Origin: JAJYKC01 sp963823105
GTDB lineage: Bacteria; Acidobacteriota; Terriglobia; Bryobacterales; Bryobacteraceae
Reading direction: 5' to 3'
Assembly (NCBI GenBank): GCA_963823105.1
Contig: CAWGKC010000001.1
Coordinates: forward strand, 558,001-622,000
DNA length: 64,000 bases
Position 1 is the first letter of the stretch. Each line of letters starts with the position of its first letter. Below are positions 32,857 through 42,758 of the stretch, piece by piece. A program made the translations under genes and the position numbers. A model generated the notes under the pieces. It did no database searches. It was not told where the DNA came from and saw nothing but the letters and a program-made list of their open reading frames with translations.

Positions 32857-35234
32857 GCCTCGCCCCTCCGCTCGATCTCCTCCAGCAGATCCTTGGCGCG
32901 GATGGGCTTGGCGATGTATCCGTCCATCCCGGCGTTCAAGCAGCGCTCCCGGTCGCCTTCCATGGCGTGCGCGGTCATCGCGACAATCGGAATATGGCCG
33001 CCGTGGGCCTGCTCCATTTCGCGGATAGCGGCCGCGGCCTCGAAGCCGCTCACCTCCGGCATCTGCACGTCCATTAGAATCAAGTCGAGCCCGCCCTGCT
33101 GAAACCGCTCGATGGCCTCGCGTCCGTTCGTGGCATGCACCACGACGTGCCCCCGCTTTTCGAGGATCCTCGTCGCCAGCCTTTCATTCACGACATTGTC
33201 CTCGGCCAGCAGAATGCGCAGCCGCTTCCCGCTTTCGCTTCGCCGCGGAAGCACCATGCCCGCCGCCGCTGAAACGTCCGTCGACGGCGCGCCCAGCGCG
33301 TCGAGAATCGCGCTCCGCAATTCCGGCTGGCCGATCGGTTTGGTGAGATACGCCGCGACGCCCAACTCCCGGCAGCGCGTCGCGTCGCCGCGCTGCGCCC
33401 CGGAGGTCAACATCATGATCACCGCGCTTTCGAGCCTTGCGTCACTCCGGATCCTTTGCACCAACTCGAATCCATCCATCTCCGGCATGTTGGCATCGAC
33501 AAGAAGCAGGCGGAATGGATGCCCGGCGACCGCGGCCTGGTCGAGCAGCCCCAACGCCGCGCGCGCGCCTTCGGCCAGGCTCGGCCGCATCCCCCACGAC
33601 GCCAGCGTCTCGCCCAGAATCCGCCGGTTCGTGAGATTGTCGTCCACCACCAGCACCCGCGCGCCTTCCAGGCTCCCGGGCGCCGCCGGTGTTGTCTCCG
33701 CACGGCGCTCCCCGGCGCCGAATCCAATCGTGAAGTGAAACGTCGATCCTTCCCCCTCCTCGCTCTCTACCCACATCCGGCCGCCCATCCGTTCCACCAA
33801 CTGCCGTGAAATGGTCAACCCCAACCCCGTCCCTCCGTAGCGGCGCGTCGTCGAGCAATCGGCTTGCGTGAACGCGTCGAAGATTCGCCCCCGCTTGTCC
33901 GCCGGAATTCCGATCCCCGTATCGCGGACGCGGAAGTGCAGACCCACGCTCCCCTCCTTCTCCGATTCCCTCTCCACCTGCAGCGAGATCTCGCCCCGCT
34001 CGGTGAATTTGATCGCGTTCCCCACCAGGTTAATCGCCACCTGGCGCAAACGTCCCACGTCCCCCACCAGCCTTTCCGGAATTTCCGGCGCCACATGAAA
34101 CAGGACTTCCACGTTCTTTTGCGACGCCCGCAGCGCCAGCGTCTTCATCACCGGCTCCAGACTGGCGCGCAGGTCGAAGCCCGCCGCCTCGATCTCCAGC
34201 CGCCCGGCTTCGATTTTCGAAAAATCCAGAATGTCGTTGATCACGTTCAGCAGCGAATCCGCCGAAACTTTCACCATGTCCAGATAGCCGCGCTGCTCCG
34301 CGCTCAGCTCCGTGTCCAGCGCCAGCTCCGTCATCCCCAGGATGCCGTTCATCGGCGTCCGGATCTCGTGGCTCATATTCGCCAGAAACTCGCTCTTGGC
34401 ACGGTTCGCCGACTCCGCCGCCTCTTTCGCGTTCTGCACCTCGGCCTCCGCCTGCCGGCGCAGCGAAATGTCCTTCCCCACGGCGTAAGCCAACCCCTCC
34501 GGGGCGTCCGACCATACGCTCCACAGGAACCATTTCTCCTGCCCGTCTTTGCAGACAAACCGGCACTCCAACTCCGTCGTCGGATTGCCCTCCGTCCGTC
34601 GCTGCAACTCATCGTTCGCCGAAGGACGGTCGTCGGGATGCACGATATCGAAAAACTTCATCTTCTGCATCTCGGCTTCCGTGAAGCCGAACGCCTGCTC
34701 CCACGCCGGATTGACGCGCAGGAAATCTCCGGTGTGCGTGCCGATGCACATCGGATCGAGCGACCGCAGGAACAGCACGTCGCGCACCTGCTCGGCGTGT
34801 TCCCCCCGATCGGTCATACAGCACAGGAATCTTGCGACGCGCTTCCCCTCCCTACGAACCGCCAACCCGCGGCAGGAGAATCGCCGGTAGCTTCCCTCCG
34901 CCGTTTGAAACCGGTATTCCAGACTCCACGACGGAACCGCGCCCTCCAGAAACGCCCGGTGGCTCGCCGTCACCAGCCCTCGATCGTCCGGATGAATCCC
35001 CTCCATCCACGCATCGGGCCGCCGCCGTTCCCCCTCACCGCCCATTCCGAGAAGTCTCCGCGCCCTCGAATTCCCCCAGACCTCACGACTCTCCAGATCC
35101 ACGTCCAGGATCGCGTCCCCGCCCTCTTGTTCCAGGCATTCCAAGATCTCCGCAAGACGCCCAATCTCGCGGCCGTTGGAAAGGGAATCGGCGGACGTTC
35201 GCAACTCCGGAGCGCGATTCGACGCAAAGTCCAT
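32811..35234 (-). CDS. Hybrid sensor histidine kinase with two PAS and two receiver domains
   Basis: 807 residues from the ATG at 35234, which has GGAAGAG upstream; an open frame from 35471 would overlap the divergent gene and is low-complexity, so it is not used. PAS/PAC domains at about 35-145 and 150-265, with a C-terminal DISLRRQAEAEVQ coiled linker. HisKA has the phospho-acceptor His289 in SHEIRTPMNGI; the HATPase_c has N-box VGNAIKF, G1 DTGIGI and G2 GGTGLGL. Two REC domains carry Asp580 (LLLVDANMPEMDG) and Asp722 (LILMDVQMPEVSG). No membrane segment is seen, so it is a soluble sensor. The output partner is not adjacent; relay through an HPt or other regulator is implied. Confidence 0.92.
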   Translation of the reverse strand: MDFASNRAPELRTSADSLSNGREIGRLAEILECLEQEGGDAILDVDLESREVWGNSRARRLLGMGGEGERRRPDAWMEGIHPDDRGLVTASHRAFLEGAVPSWSLEYRFQTAEGSYRRFSCRGLAVRREGKRVARFLCCMTDRGEHAEQVRDVLFLRSLDPMCIGTHTGDFLRVNPAWEQAFGFTEAEMQKMKFFDIVHPDDRPSANDELQRRTEGNPTTELECRFVCKDGQEKWFLWSVWSDAPEGLAYAVGKDISLRRQAEAEVQNAKEAAESANRAKSEFLANMSHEIRTPMNGILGMTELALDTELSAEQRGYLDMVKVSADSLLNVINDILDFSKIEAGRLEIEAAGFDLRASLEPVMKTLALRASQKNVEVLFHVAPEIPERLVGDVGRLRQVAINLVGNAIKFTERGEISLQVERESEKEGSVGLHFRVRDTGIGIPADKRGRIFDAFTQADCSTTRRYGGTGLGLTISRQLVERMGGRMWVESEEGEGSTFHFTIGFGAGERRAETTPAAPGSLEGARVLVVDDNLTNRRILGETLASWGMRPSLAEGARAALGLLDQAAVAGHPFRLLLVDANMPEMDGFELVQRIRSDARLESAVIMMLTSGAQRGDATRCRELGVAAYLTKPIGQPELRSAILDALGAPSTDVSAAAGMVLPRRSESGKRLRILLAEDNVVNERLATRILEKRGHVVVHATNGREAIERFQQGGLDLILMDVQMPEVSGFEAAAAIREMEQAHGGHIPIVAMTAHAMEGDRERCLNAGMDGYIAKPIRAKDLLEEIERRGEAQQSFWANLPVDAST

Positions 35235-35368
35235 CTCGCTCTTCCATATCGGCGAATCGGCCAGGGACGTGACCCGCGGAATCGTCGGTTGCCGCGCCGG
35301 CGCCCGTCTCCCGGCGTACTTCCCTCGCTCGGGCTCATTACGTCGCCTGGATCGGCTAGAATTAGCTG

Positions 35369-36043
35369 GTGAATAACCCCGAGGGCCAGCCACGAATTCA
35401 CGAGTCGTTCCTCGAGCACATGCAGACTTTTGCCGATCCCTGGCTGGAGCGATGGATCGTTCCGAATCCATTCATTTTGGCCCTCGCCCCGGTGCTTCGG
35501 AACGTCGGAGTCGATCTCGGCGACTTCTCCTTCAACAAAGACGCCGCCAATGTCGGAGGTACCTACCTCAGCATTACGATTCGAAAGCTCGACGCGGCCA
35601 TTCGCATCGGACTCGACACCGTCGCGTTCGTCGTCCGGAACCCGCACTGGGAAATCGCTCCGGTGCTAGTTCAAGCCTTCGATCGAGCTTCCAGCGGAAT
35701 TCGCGACGTGGTACGGTGCTCACCCAAGTCCCAGGAAACGACCCTCGCGTTCCATGTGTCTCCGGGAGCTGCGGATTTTACGAAAGCGACCGCTTGTCTT
35801 GTGAACAAAGATGCGCTTGGCGAGTATCTTTTCTACGGCGTTTCCCTTTACCGCTCCGATGGCGCGCTTGTAGTCGACAAGTCGCTTAAGCACGAAGGCG
35901 CGGCCTTCCTGCGCTTGCAGCGTAGATTTGCCGGAGACGTGCCGTTCGCCGAAATAGCCTCGCGGATTTACCGCGACGAGGTGACTGCGCTCCGCCTGCT
36001 AGGCATCCCCTCCATTCCCGATACCATGGAATTGTGCCGATGA
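35369..36043 (+). CDS. Hypothetical protein, first gene of a three-gene operon
   Basis: 224 residues from a GTG at 35369 with no clear ribosome binding site; an ATG at 35420 is an alternative. No signal peptide or membrane segment. Alternating hydrophobic strands (GGTYLSITIRKLDAAIRIGLDTVAFVVRNPHWE) suggest an alpha/beta cytoplasmic protein. I do not recognise the family. Its stop overlaps the next start (ATGA), so it is translationally coupled to a DUF5678-like and a retropepsin-like gene. Third-codon-position bias is weaker than in the uvrA operon, which hints at transfer or low expression. Confidence 0.7.
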   Translation: MNNPEGQPRIHESFLEHMQTFADPWLERWIVPNPFILALAPVLRNVGVDLGDFSFNKDAANVGGTYLSITIRKLDAAIRIGLDTVAFVVRNPHWEIAPVLVQAFDRASSGIRDVVRCSPKSQETTLAFHVSPGAADFTKATACLVNKDALGEYLFYGVSLYRSDGALVVDKSLKHEGAAFLRLQRRFAGDVPFAEIASRIYRDEVTALRLLGIPSIPDTMELCR

Positions 36044-36402
36044 ACGATTCCCTGGAAAGCGCGAACCAACAACTCGACGAGACCGTCTGGCAACTCCCGA
36101 ATCCGGGTTGCTTCAGCGTCGAAATCTCCGTCGCGGACGAGCTTTCCTCCGGCGAGAGGTTTCTAGAGAACCTACCGGAGCTTGATGCCCGCGCGCGGAA
36201 GGACGGCCAATTCGCCCGGGAAATGAAGTTGATCGCCGAGAATCGACACAAATTCTCCGGCCGCTGGATCGCTCTCGAAGGCGATTGTTTGCTAGCCGCA
36301 GGCCTCACGTCTAGAGAAGTATTCTCGAAGGTCGCCAACCGTCCTCAACCTCCCCTCGTGATCGAAATCGAGGACGAAGATCTTCCCTTCGCCGGCTGGT
36401 GA
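36040..36402 (+). CDS. DUF5678-like small protein
   Basis: 120 residues from the ATG at 36040, overlapping the previous stop. The C-terminal half contains FSGRWIALEGDCLLAAGLTSREVFSKVA, matching the short DUF5678 pattern (a G-[KR]-W-[IV]-A ... hairpin followed by a helix), seen in many bacterial genomes beside retropepsin-like genes, as here. The N-terminal half is acidic with no recognised fold. Soluble, no signal. Function unknown; possibly a specificity or binding partner of the retropepsin-like protein that follows after 7 bases. Confidence 0.65.
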   Translation: MNDSLESANQQLDETVWQLPNPGCFSVEISVADELSSGERFLENLPELDARARKDGQFAREMKLIAENRHKFSGRWIALEGDCLLAAGLTSREVFSKVANRPQPPLVIEIEDEDLPFAGW

Positions 36403-36409
36403 ACGCCTC

Positions 36410-36817
36410 GTGGAGACGCTTGCGTTCCGGTCCAAAATCGACTATTCACGCACTCCGGATGGCATAGAGCTGTCCGTCACCCTCAAGGCGGATGAGTTGC
36501 GGCAGGTCCGGCTTCTGGCGAAAGTGGATACCGGTGCTTCGTTCTGTATTTTCCAAAGAGACTATGCCGGGCAGTTGGGCATTGAAGTCGAAACCGGCGA
36601 GCACCGGGTTGTCCGGACGGCGACAGGCCGCTTCGACGTTTACGGCCATGCTTTGAAGCTGATCTGTCTCGAGTGGGAGTTGGAGGCAACGGTCTATTTC
36701 GCCGCGCCCCTCGAATTCAAACGAAACGTCCTTGGCCGCACCGGCTGGCTGGACCGCCTTCGGCTCGGCATCGTCCATCACGACGCCACACTTCTCCTCA
36801 GCCACTACGACGATTAA
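36410..36817 (+). CDS. Retropepsin-like aspartic protease domain protein
   Basis: 135 residues from GTG at 36410. The catalytic-type motif is VDTGAS (Asp at about 40) in LLAKVDTGASFCIFQRDYAGQLGI, and a flap-like strand GRFDVYGHAL and a second hydrophobic-glycine strand NVLGRTGWLDRL follow, so the fold is a retroviral-type aspartic protease that would work as a dimer. No signal or membrane segment. The third gene of a coupled operon with a DUF5678-like protein. Whether it is an active protease or only a binding fold is open. Confidence 0.75.
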   Translation: METLAFRSKIDYSRTPDGIELSVTLKADELRQVRLLAKVDTGASFCIFQRDYAGQLGIEVETGEHRVVRTATGRFDVYGHALKLICLEWELEATVYFAAPLEFKRNVLGRTGWLDRLRLGIVHHDATLLLSHYDD

Positions 36818-36825
36818 TTCACCCC

Positions 36826-39288
36826 CTACTCCAGCCTCAGCGCCACCATCGGGTCCACCCTCGCCGCCCGCCGCGCCGGCACATAACTCGCCACCAGCGC
36901 CACCGCCGTAAGAAAAATCCCCGCCCCCGCGAACGTCGCCGGATCGTTCGCGCTCACCCCGACCAGCATCCCCGCAACCAGCCGCGCCCCCGCCAGCGAC
37001 AGCGCGATTCCCACCGCCAGCCCCGCCAACGTCAGCGCCGCCCCTTGCCACATCACATCGGCCAATACCTTGCGCGGCCGCGCGCCCAGCGCCATCCGGA
37101 TGCCAATCTCCCGAGTGCGCTGGCTCACCGCATACGCCATCACGCTATACAACCCCGCCGCCGCCAGAATCAGCGCGATCAGCCCCAGCGCCGACAGCAG
37201 ATTCGCCGCCACCTTCTGCGGCAAGCAGCGTCACCTCCGTCCATTCGATCAGCGGCATCGCGTCAAAGGCCCGCGCCCTCGCATCCACCGCCGCGATTTC
37301 GTTGCTCAACCCGGCGATCGCCGCGCTCGGCCGCCCGCGTACCGCGAATGAAGAAATAGAGCTGGCCGCCCGCGCCCTGTTCCTGCCGGTAACGGAGCGA
37401 AGAAATGCGGCCGCGGCGCTTCGGCGACATTGAAATACCGGCTATCCTTCGCCTCCCCGATCACCGTCGCCCACTGCTCGAAGCACCGCACCTTGCGCCC
37501 CACCGGGTTCGCCCCACGGAAGTACCTCCGCGCGAAGGACTCGTTCACAATCACTACCGGCGCCGCGTTCGCATCGTCGCTCTCCCGGAAGTCGCGCCCC
37601 TCGAGCAGCGGAATCCGCAGCGTCTTGAAGTACCCCGGCGCAACCAGGTAATCGTTAATGTTCATCGACTCGCCCAAGGCCGGCAAGTACCCTTCCACCT
37701 CGATACGCGCGTAGGGACCGGCGCCGGACCCCAGCGGCGCGTAATTGGCATAGCTGACGTCCGCCACGCCGGGATTCGCGCGCAGCCGCTCGCGCAGCCG
37801 CAGGCAGAACTGCTGCATCTCAAACGTCGAGAATCCGCTGCCTCCCAGGTAAAACCGCGTCAGCACGACGTGGTTCCGATCAAACCCCGGATCCATCTTC
37901 CTCGCGTTCTGGAAACTTTTGATGAACAGCCCCGCTCCGATCAGAGCCACCGTCGCCAGCGCCGCTTCGGCCGCGACAAGCAGTCCCCGCGTCCGGTGCG
38001 AATGCACGCCCAGGCTTCCGCCGCGGCCGGCTTCTTTCAGTGTCGCGTGGACGTCGGAGCGCAGCCGGAACAGCGCCGGCGCCGCGCCCGATAGCAGCGT
38101 TGCCATCACACCCGCGAGCGCGGTGAACGCCAGAATCCGCCCGTTCATCGTGAAGCCCAGCGCCACCGGGACGTGAATCTTCGGCACCAGCGCCGGCAGC
38201 CAATCCCCCATCCACGACGCCAGCGCCAATCCGGCCAGCGCCCCGCCGCCCGCCAGCAGCATCGTCTCCGTCAACAGTTGCCGGCTCAATCGCCCGCCGC
38301 TCGCCCCCAGCGCCAGGCGAATGCTCAGCTCCTTCCGCCGCGCCACCGACCGCGCCAGCAGCAGATTCGCCACGTTCGCGCAGGCGATCAGCAGCACCAG
38401 AATCGAAATCGCCATCAGAATCCGCAGCGGTTTCAGCAGCAACTCCGGCGCTCCGCCGTGCAGCGCCCACACCGGCAGAATCGTCGCGCTCACTCCCCGG
38501 TTGCTCTCCGGGAACGAAACCTCCAGGCTGTGCGCGAACGTCGCCGCCTCCGCCCGCGCCTGATCGATCCCCACGCCGGCCCGCAACCGCGCCAGCGCAT
38601 ACAGCCCCCTGCTTCCCCGGTTGCGGAAGGCCGATTCTTTCATCATCCCCAACTCCGCGCCCATCGTCACCGGAACCCAAATGTCGAACGCCAGCCCCGG
38701 CATCGTCCCGCGGAACTCGCGCGGCGCCACGCCGACAATGGTCAACTCGCGCTGGTTCACCCGCAGCGTCCTCCCCACCACCCGCGGATCGCCATGGAAA
38801 CGCCGCCGCCAGAAACCGTCGCTGATCACCGCCACCGGGTACGCACCCAACCGGTCCCCATCCTCCTCGGCGCTGAACACCCGCCCCAGGGCCGCCTTCA
38901 CCCCCAGCACCTCAAAATAATTCCCGGAAACCATTTCGCCCCACAACGCCTGCGTATCGCCGGCGGTCTCGCCTAGGCTAAACACGTCTTCCCGGTGTAC
39001 CGCCAGCCCGGCGATCGATTTCAACCCGCCGCGATAGTCGCGATAATCCACATACGAGATCTGATTCGCGCCATTTGGCGCACCCGTCGTCACCGTCTCC
39101 AGCACCGCCAACCGCCCGCCGCCGCTCGCCCCCGGAAACGGATGAAGCAACAATCCGTCCACCCAACTGAACACCGTCGTATTGGCCGCAATCCCCAACG
39201 CCAGCGTAAACACCGCCACCGCGGTGAACCCCGGGCTGCTCCGGAAAAAGCGCAGACCAAACCGCAAATCGTCCCAGAAGTCTCGCAT
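36826..39288 (-). pseudogene. Acidobacterial-type orphan MacB/FtsX permease (ADOP), three frameshifts
   Basis: Start taken at MRDFWDDLRFGLRFFRSSPGF (39288), the usual ADOP beginning. The product has an N-terminal MacB-type periplasmic core, an FtsX membrane domain (LLLIACANVANLLLARSVARRKELSIRLALGAS), a second periplasmic core and a second FtsX domain (REIGIRMALGARPRK ... VPARRAARVDPMVALRLE). Between them the frame shifts three times within about 170 bases, near 37395, 37333 and 37226, each equivalent to one extra base, so the original frame returns. Corrected length is about 820 residues, normal for the family. These permeases lack their own ATPase and have no proven substrate. Last gene of the sulfatase operon. 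Confidence 0.85.
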
Positions 39289-39404
39289 GATTCGATTTTT
39301 CACCGCTTCCATCCGCAATCGAAAGCCCACTCACAACTCGATGATTCCCCTCGCGCCGCCGGAACGCGCCTGCCCGCTTTTGGGATGCCCTTGCGCGTTG
39401 CCGC

Positions 39405-40190
39405 TCACCGCCCCCGCTCCACCATCCGCACCGTGTCCTTCAGCGTCGCCTCCAGCGTCCGCCGCGACGCCCGCGCCACCAGCGGATCGGCGATCCACCT
39501 TAACAGCGCCGGCGTCGGCCGCGACAACACCAGCGCCTCGCACTCCACATAGACTCCGCCGTCCCCCTCCGCATACCGCCAGTAATCGTCCAGCGCCCAC
39601 ATCAACCCCCGATCCCTCGCCTCCGCCCCGCGCGGCGCACCCACCCCCGGAACCTCCCGCACGCTCTCCGTTCGTGATTCGATCACCAGCTCTCCACCCT
39701 TCCGCGCCCGATAGCGAATCCGCAAAATCAAATCGAAAACGGCCGGCAGGATCGCCCGCTGTTGCAGCCGCAGCCACACGCGAAACTCGTCCCCACTCCC
39801 CGACAGAATGCTCGACTCCACAATCACCGGCGCCATCTCGCGCTTCCGGTTGTTGTAATCTCGCAACGCCGGCAGCGCCCGCGCGATCGTCATCGCCGGC
39901 ATAAACGCCGCTCCCACCCAATGCTGCACCTGCCCGCCGGGAATCGCGACCGCCGGCCGCAAACCCAGCGTGTCCGCCGCCACCGTCGTCACATCCCCTG
40001 CCCGCAATCGCGCCCGCGCGCCCGCATCGGCGCCCAATTTCAGAAACCCCGCCGTCCCACGCTCCCCCTCCACCCGCGCCGCCACCGCGTCCGAGTACCG
40101 CTCAAACGCCCGCGCCGTTTCCGGACCCGGCTGCGCCGCCGCGCCGCCCGCAAACAGCGTCACAGCCAGCGTCACCAAACCTCTGCGCAC
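39405..40190 (-). CDS. Secreted protein with START-like fold, function unknown
   Basis: 261 residues from GTG at 40190, ten bases after the acetamidase stop; a longer frame from 40259 would overlap it. Signal peptide ends GGAAAQ (about 21). The mature part resembles an acidobacterial family of exported START/polyketide-cyclase-like proteins: ALRDYNNRKREMAPVIVESSIL, then FRVWLRLQQRAILPAVFDLILRIRYR and a C-terminal region LMWALDDYWRYAEGDGGVYVECEAL. Such folds hold hydrophobic ligands. The family match is from memory and moderate. Co-directional with the acetamidase and ADOP genes. Confidence 0.65.
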   Translation of the reverse strand: MRRGLVTLAVTLFAGGAAAQPGPETARAFERYSDAVAARVEGERGTAGFLKLGADAGARARLRAGDVTTVAADTLGLRPAVAIPGGQVQHWVGAAFMPAMTIARALPALRDYNNRKREMAPVIVESSILSGSGDEFRVWLRLQQRAILPAVFDLILRIRYRARKGGELVIESRTESVREVPGVGAPRGAEARDRGLMWALDDYWRYAEGDGGVYVECEALVLSRPTPALLRWIADPLVARASRRTLEATLKDTVRMVERGR

Positions 40191-40197
40191 TAACCGT

Positions 40198-41472
40198 TCA
40201 AAGCCCCGCCAGCGCCGCCTTCGGCACCTTCGCCACCACATGAACCTGCGGATCGACAACCTCCGCGATGTCGTACACCATCGCCGTCGCCAGCACCGAC
40301 GACACCTCCGCCGCGTTCAACTTATAAGCTTTCTCGAGCCACCGGACCAGATTCGTCGTCGCCTCCCGGAACGCCTCGTCCAAACTCCCCGCGATTCCGC
40401 TCGCCATCAGATACTCGCCGTTCTCCATCCTCGGTTCCGGCGGCGCGCCTCCCGCCACAACGTCCACCGTGAACTCGATATCCATCGAAGTCTCCAGCGC
40501 GTTCCCCGTCAGCTCGCCCGCCCCCTGCGCCGCGTGCCCGTCGCCCACAAACAGCAGCGCCCCCGGCACATGCACCGGCAGGTAAACCGTCGCTCCCTCC
40601 CGCAATTGGTTGTAATCCATGTTCCCGCCGAAATCGCCCAGATACCCGGACCGGTACCGCGCGCCTCCCGCCGGAGCCACTCCCACGCAGCCCAGCATCG
40701 GCGCCAGCGGCACTTTGTAATTCTTCAATTTCTCCGTCGGCTTCTGTAGCGACGCAAACCCGCCCTTCAAATCCAGCTTCCAATCGGCGTCGTAGCCTTC
40801 CACTTTCTTCCGCTCTTCCACGTACCCCGGATCGAGCGCCTCGCTCACAATCAACGGACTGCTTATGGCCGAATCGCGGTTCAGCCGGATGCGGTTGAAG
40901 TGTACAACCAGCGTATCGCCCGGCACCGCTCCCTCTACAAAAAACGGACCCGTCAACGGATTCCCGCCCGCCGTCCGCCGTACTCCTTTCGGATCCGTTC
41001 CTCCCGCGTCCACCGACCACGTCTGCACCGTGTCGCCGGGGTTCACGCGAAGCACCGGTGGAACCGCATCCGAAAAATAGTGTTCAAAGCGCGTAGGTTC
41101 GAACGTCTGAGTCTTCGGTCCGCTCGCGCTCTTCTCCGGTTCGCGATACGCTTCCCACTTCAGTTCAACCTTCTGCTCCACCACCGTCGCCGCGCCTTCG
41201 ATGCGGTCCCCATTCAACGTGCCCGCCAGCCGGATCGTCTCCTTCGAATCGGTCTTGACGACTCCCTCGATCCGGCCATCTTTAAACGTCCCTTCAAACG
41301 TATCGTCCCCCAGCTTTCCGCTCAGCTTCCCGCCGTTTATCTCCAGTTCCAGCCGGTCGTAATTGTTATCTTCGAAGTACTTCAAATTCGAAACCCACTT
41401 ACCCGCGGGCGAAACGTCCGCCTGCGCGAAAGCGATCCAGCAAAAAACGAAGGGCAATGTATACCGCGGCAT
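40198..41472 (-). CDS. Acetamidase/formamidase family protein, exported
   Basis: 424 residues from ATG at 41472, with a signal peptide MPRYTLPFVFCWIAFAQA. Residues about 20-120 are a small beta-domain (repeat-like GKLSGKLGDDTFEGTFKDGRIEGVV); from about 125 it matches FmdA/AmdA: PVLRVNPGDTVQTW, NPLTGPFFVEGAVPGDTLVVHF, PLAPMLGCVGVAP, GGNMDYNQLREGATVYLPVHVPGALLFVGDGHAAQGAGEL. These enzymes hydrolyse short amides to acid and ammonia; secreted versions with an extra N-terminal domain are common in acidobacteria and may act on other amides. The open frame continues upstream into the lactonase gene, which is not part of this protein. Confidence 0.85.
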   Translation of the reverse strand: MPRYTLPFVFCWIAFAQADVSPAGKWVSNLKYFEDNNYDRLELEINGGKLSGKLGDDTFEGTFKDGRIEGVVKTDSKETIRLAGTLNGDRIEGAATVVEQKVELKWEAYREPEKSASGPKTQTFEPTRFEHYFSDAVPPVLRVNPGDTVQTWSVDAGGTDPKGVRRTAGGNPLTGPFFVEGAVPGDTLVVHFNRIRLNRDSAISSPLIVSEALDPGYVEERKKVEGYDADWKLDLKGGFASLQKPTEKLKNYKVPLAPMLGCVGVAPAGGARYRSGYLGDFGGNMDYNQLREGATVYLPVHVPGALLFVGDGHAAQGAGELTGNALETSMDIEFTVDVVAGGAPPEPRMENGEYLMASGIAGSLDEAFREATTNLVRWLEKAYKLNAAEVSSVLATAMVYDIAEVVDPQVHVVAKVPKAALAGL

Positions 41473-41504
41473 GGTATCCAGCTTACCCCGTTCACCAGCC
41501 CCCG

Positions 41505-42739
41505 CTACGCAAGAAACACCACGATCGACGGCGTTCCCACCGCCGTGTACCGCCCCGTGAACGCCAACGCCCCCGTCTTTCTGTCGACCCGGAACGTGGC
41601 GATCGCATCCGCCCGCTGATTGCACGAATAAAGAAAATTGCCCGCCGGATCGATGGTGAAGCTGCGCGGATAATCGCCCCGCGTCCACGTCTCGCTGGCA
41701 AACGTCAACTTCCCGTCCGCCCCCACCGCGAATACGCCGATGCTGTCGTGCAGCCGGTTCGCCGCGTAGACGAATCGTCCATCCCCCGACACCCTCACCT
41801 CCGACGTGAAATTCGTCCCCGCGAATCCCTTCGGCAAACTCGAAATCTTCTGCCGCGCCGCCAGCCTCCCCTTCTCCGCGTCGTAGTCGAACAGCGTCAG
41901 CGTCGATCCTTCCTCCTGCAGCGAATACAGCCATCGCCCGTTCGGATGAAACACGAAATGCCGCGGCCCGTCTCCCGGCGGCACCGCAACCGATGGCGGA
42001 TCGTTCGGCGTCAGCTTGCCCGCCTCCGCGTCGAACTTCCACACCAATATCCGGTCCATCCCCAAATCGCTCGACAACACGAACCGCCCCGAAGGATCGG
42101 CGTGGATCATATGCGCGTGCGTCCGGTCGTGCCCGCTGATCGCGAAACTCCCCACCGGCGCGCTCGCCGCGTTCGCCGGCCCCACCGCGCCCTCGTCGTG
42201 TTTCACATCCGTCGCCGCGCCCAACCCGCCATCGCGCCCGCACCGGCAGCACCGCCACCGTCCCTCCCGCATAATTCGCCACCAAGACGAACTTGCCCGA
42301 CGGATGCACGCTCAAATGCGCCGGCCCCGCGCCTTCGGAACTCACTTCGTTCACCGCCTTCAGCCGCCCGCTCGGACGCTCGATCGCGAATGCCGTCACC
42401 GATCCCGATTTCGCGCCTTGAAACTCCGCCGTCTCGTTCGCCGCGTACAGATGCGTCTTCGCCGGATTCAAATCGAGCCATGACGGATTCGATCCATCCG
42501 CGAAAACTTCCCGCTGCTTCAACTCTCCCGTCGCCGGATTCATCTCGAACAAATAAATCCCGCTCCCGTTTCCCTTCGCCCCCTCCGCCCCTTTCGGCGA
42601 ACTATAACTTCCCGACGTACGCCAAAATCGGGCCATTCTCCGCACCCGCCGCCATCTTTGCGCCCACCGCCGCCATCCCCGCGGCGCTCTTCAAAAATCT
42701 CCGCCGCGACGTCATCCAACTCAACTCATCATTCGCCAT
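41505..42739 (-). pseudogene. Tat-exported lactonase (6-phosphogluconolactonase-like beta-propeller), two frameshifts
   Basis: Start at 42739 (MANDELSWMTSRRRFLKSAAG) with AGGAGA upstream; RRRFLK is a Tat motif. After AYVG an extra A near 42609 shifts the frame; removing it gives SYSSPKGAEGAKGNGSGIYL and the propeller blades (NPSWLDLNPAKTHLYAANE, GPAHLSVHPSGKFVLVANYAGGTVAVLP). Another extra base near 42240 separates this from the C-terminal blades (HAHMIHADPSGRFVLSSDLGMDRI, GPRHFVFHPNGRWLYSL, YPRSFTIDPAGNFLYSCNQ). The corrected product is a complete seven-bladed lactonase of about 410 residues. Family members open sugar lactones such as those made by Gfo/Idh-type dehydrogenases. It is 20 bases downstream of the sulfatase stop. 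Confidence 0.85.
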
Positions 42740-42758
42740 GACATCTCTCCTGTCTTTC

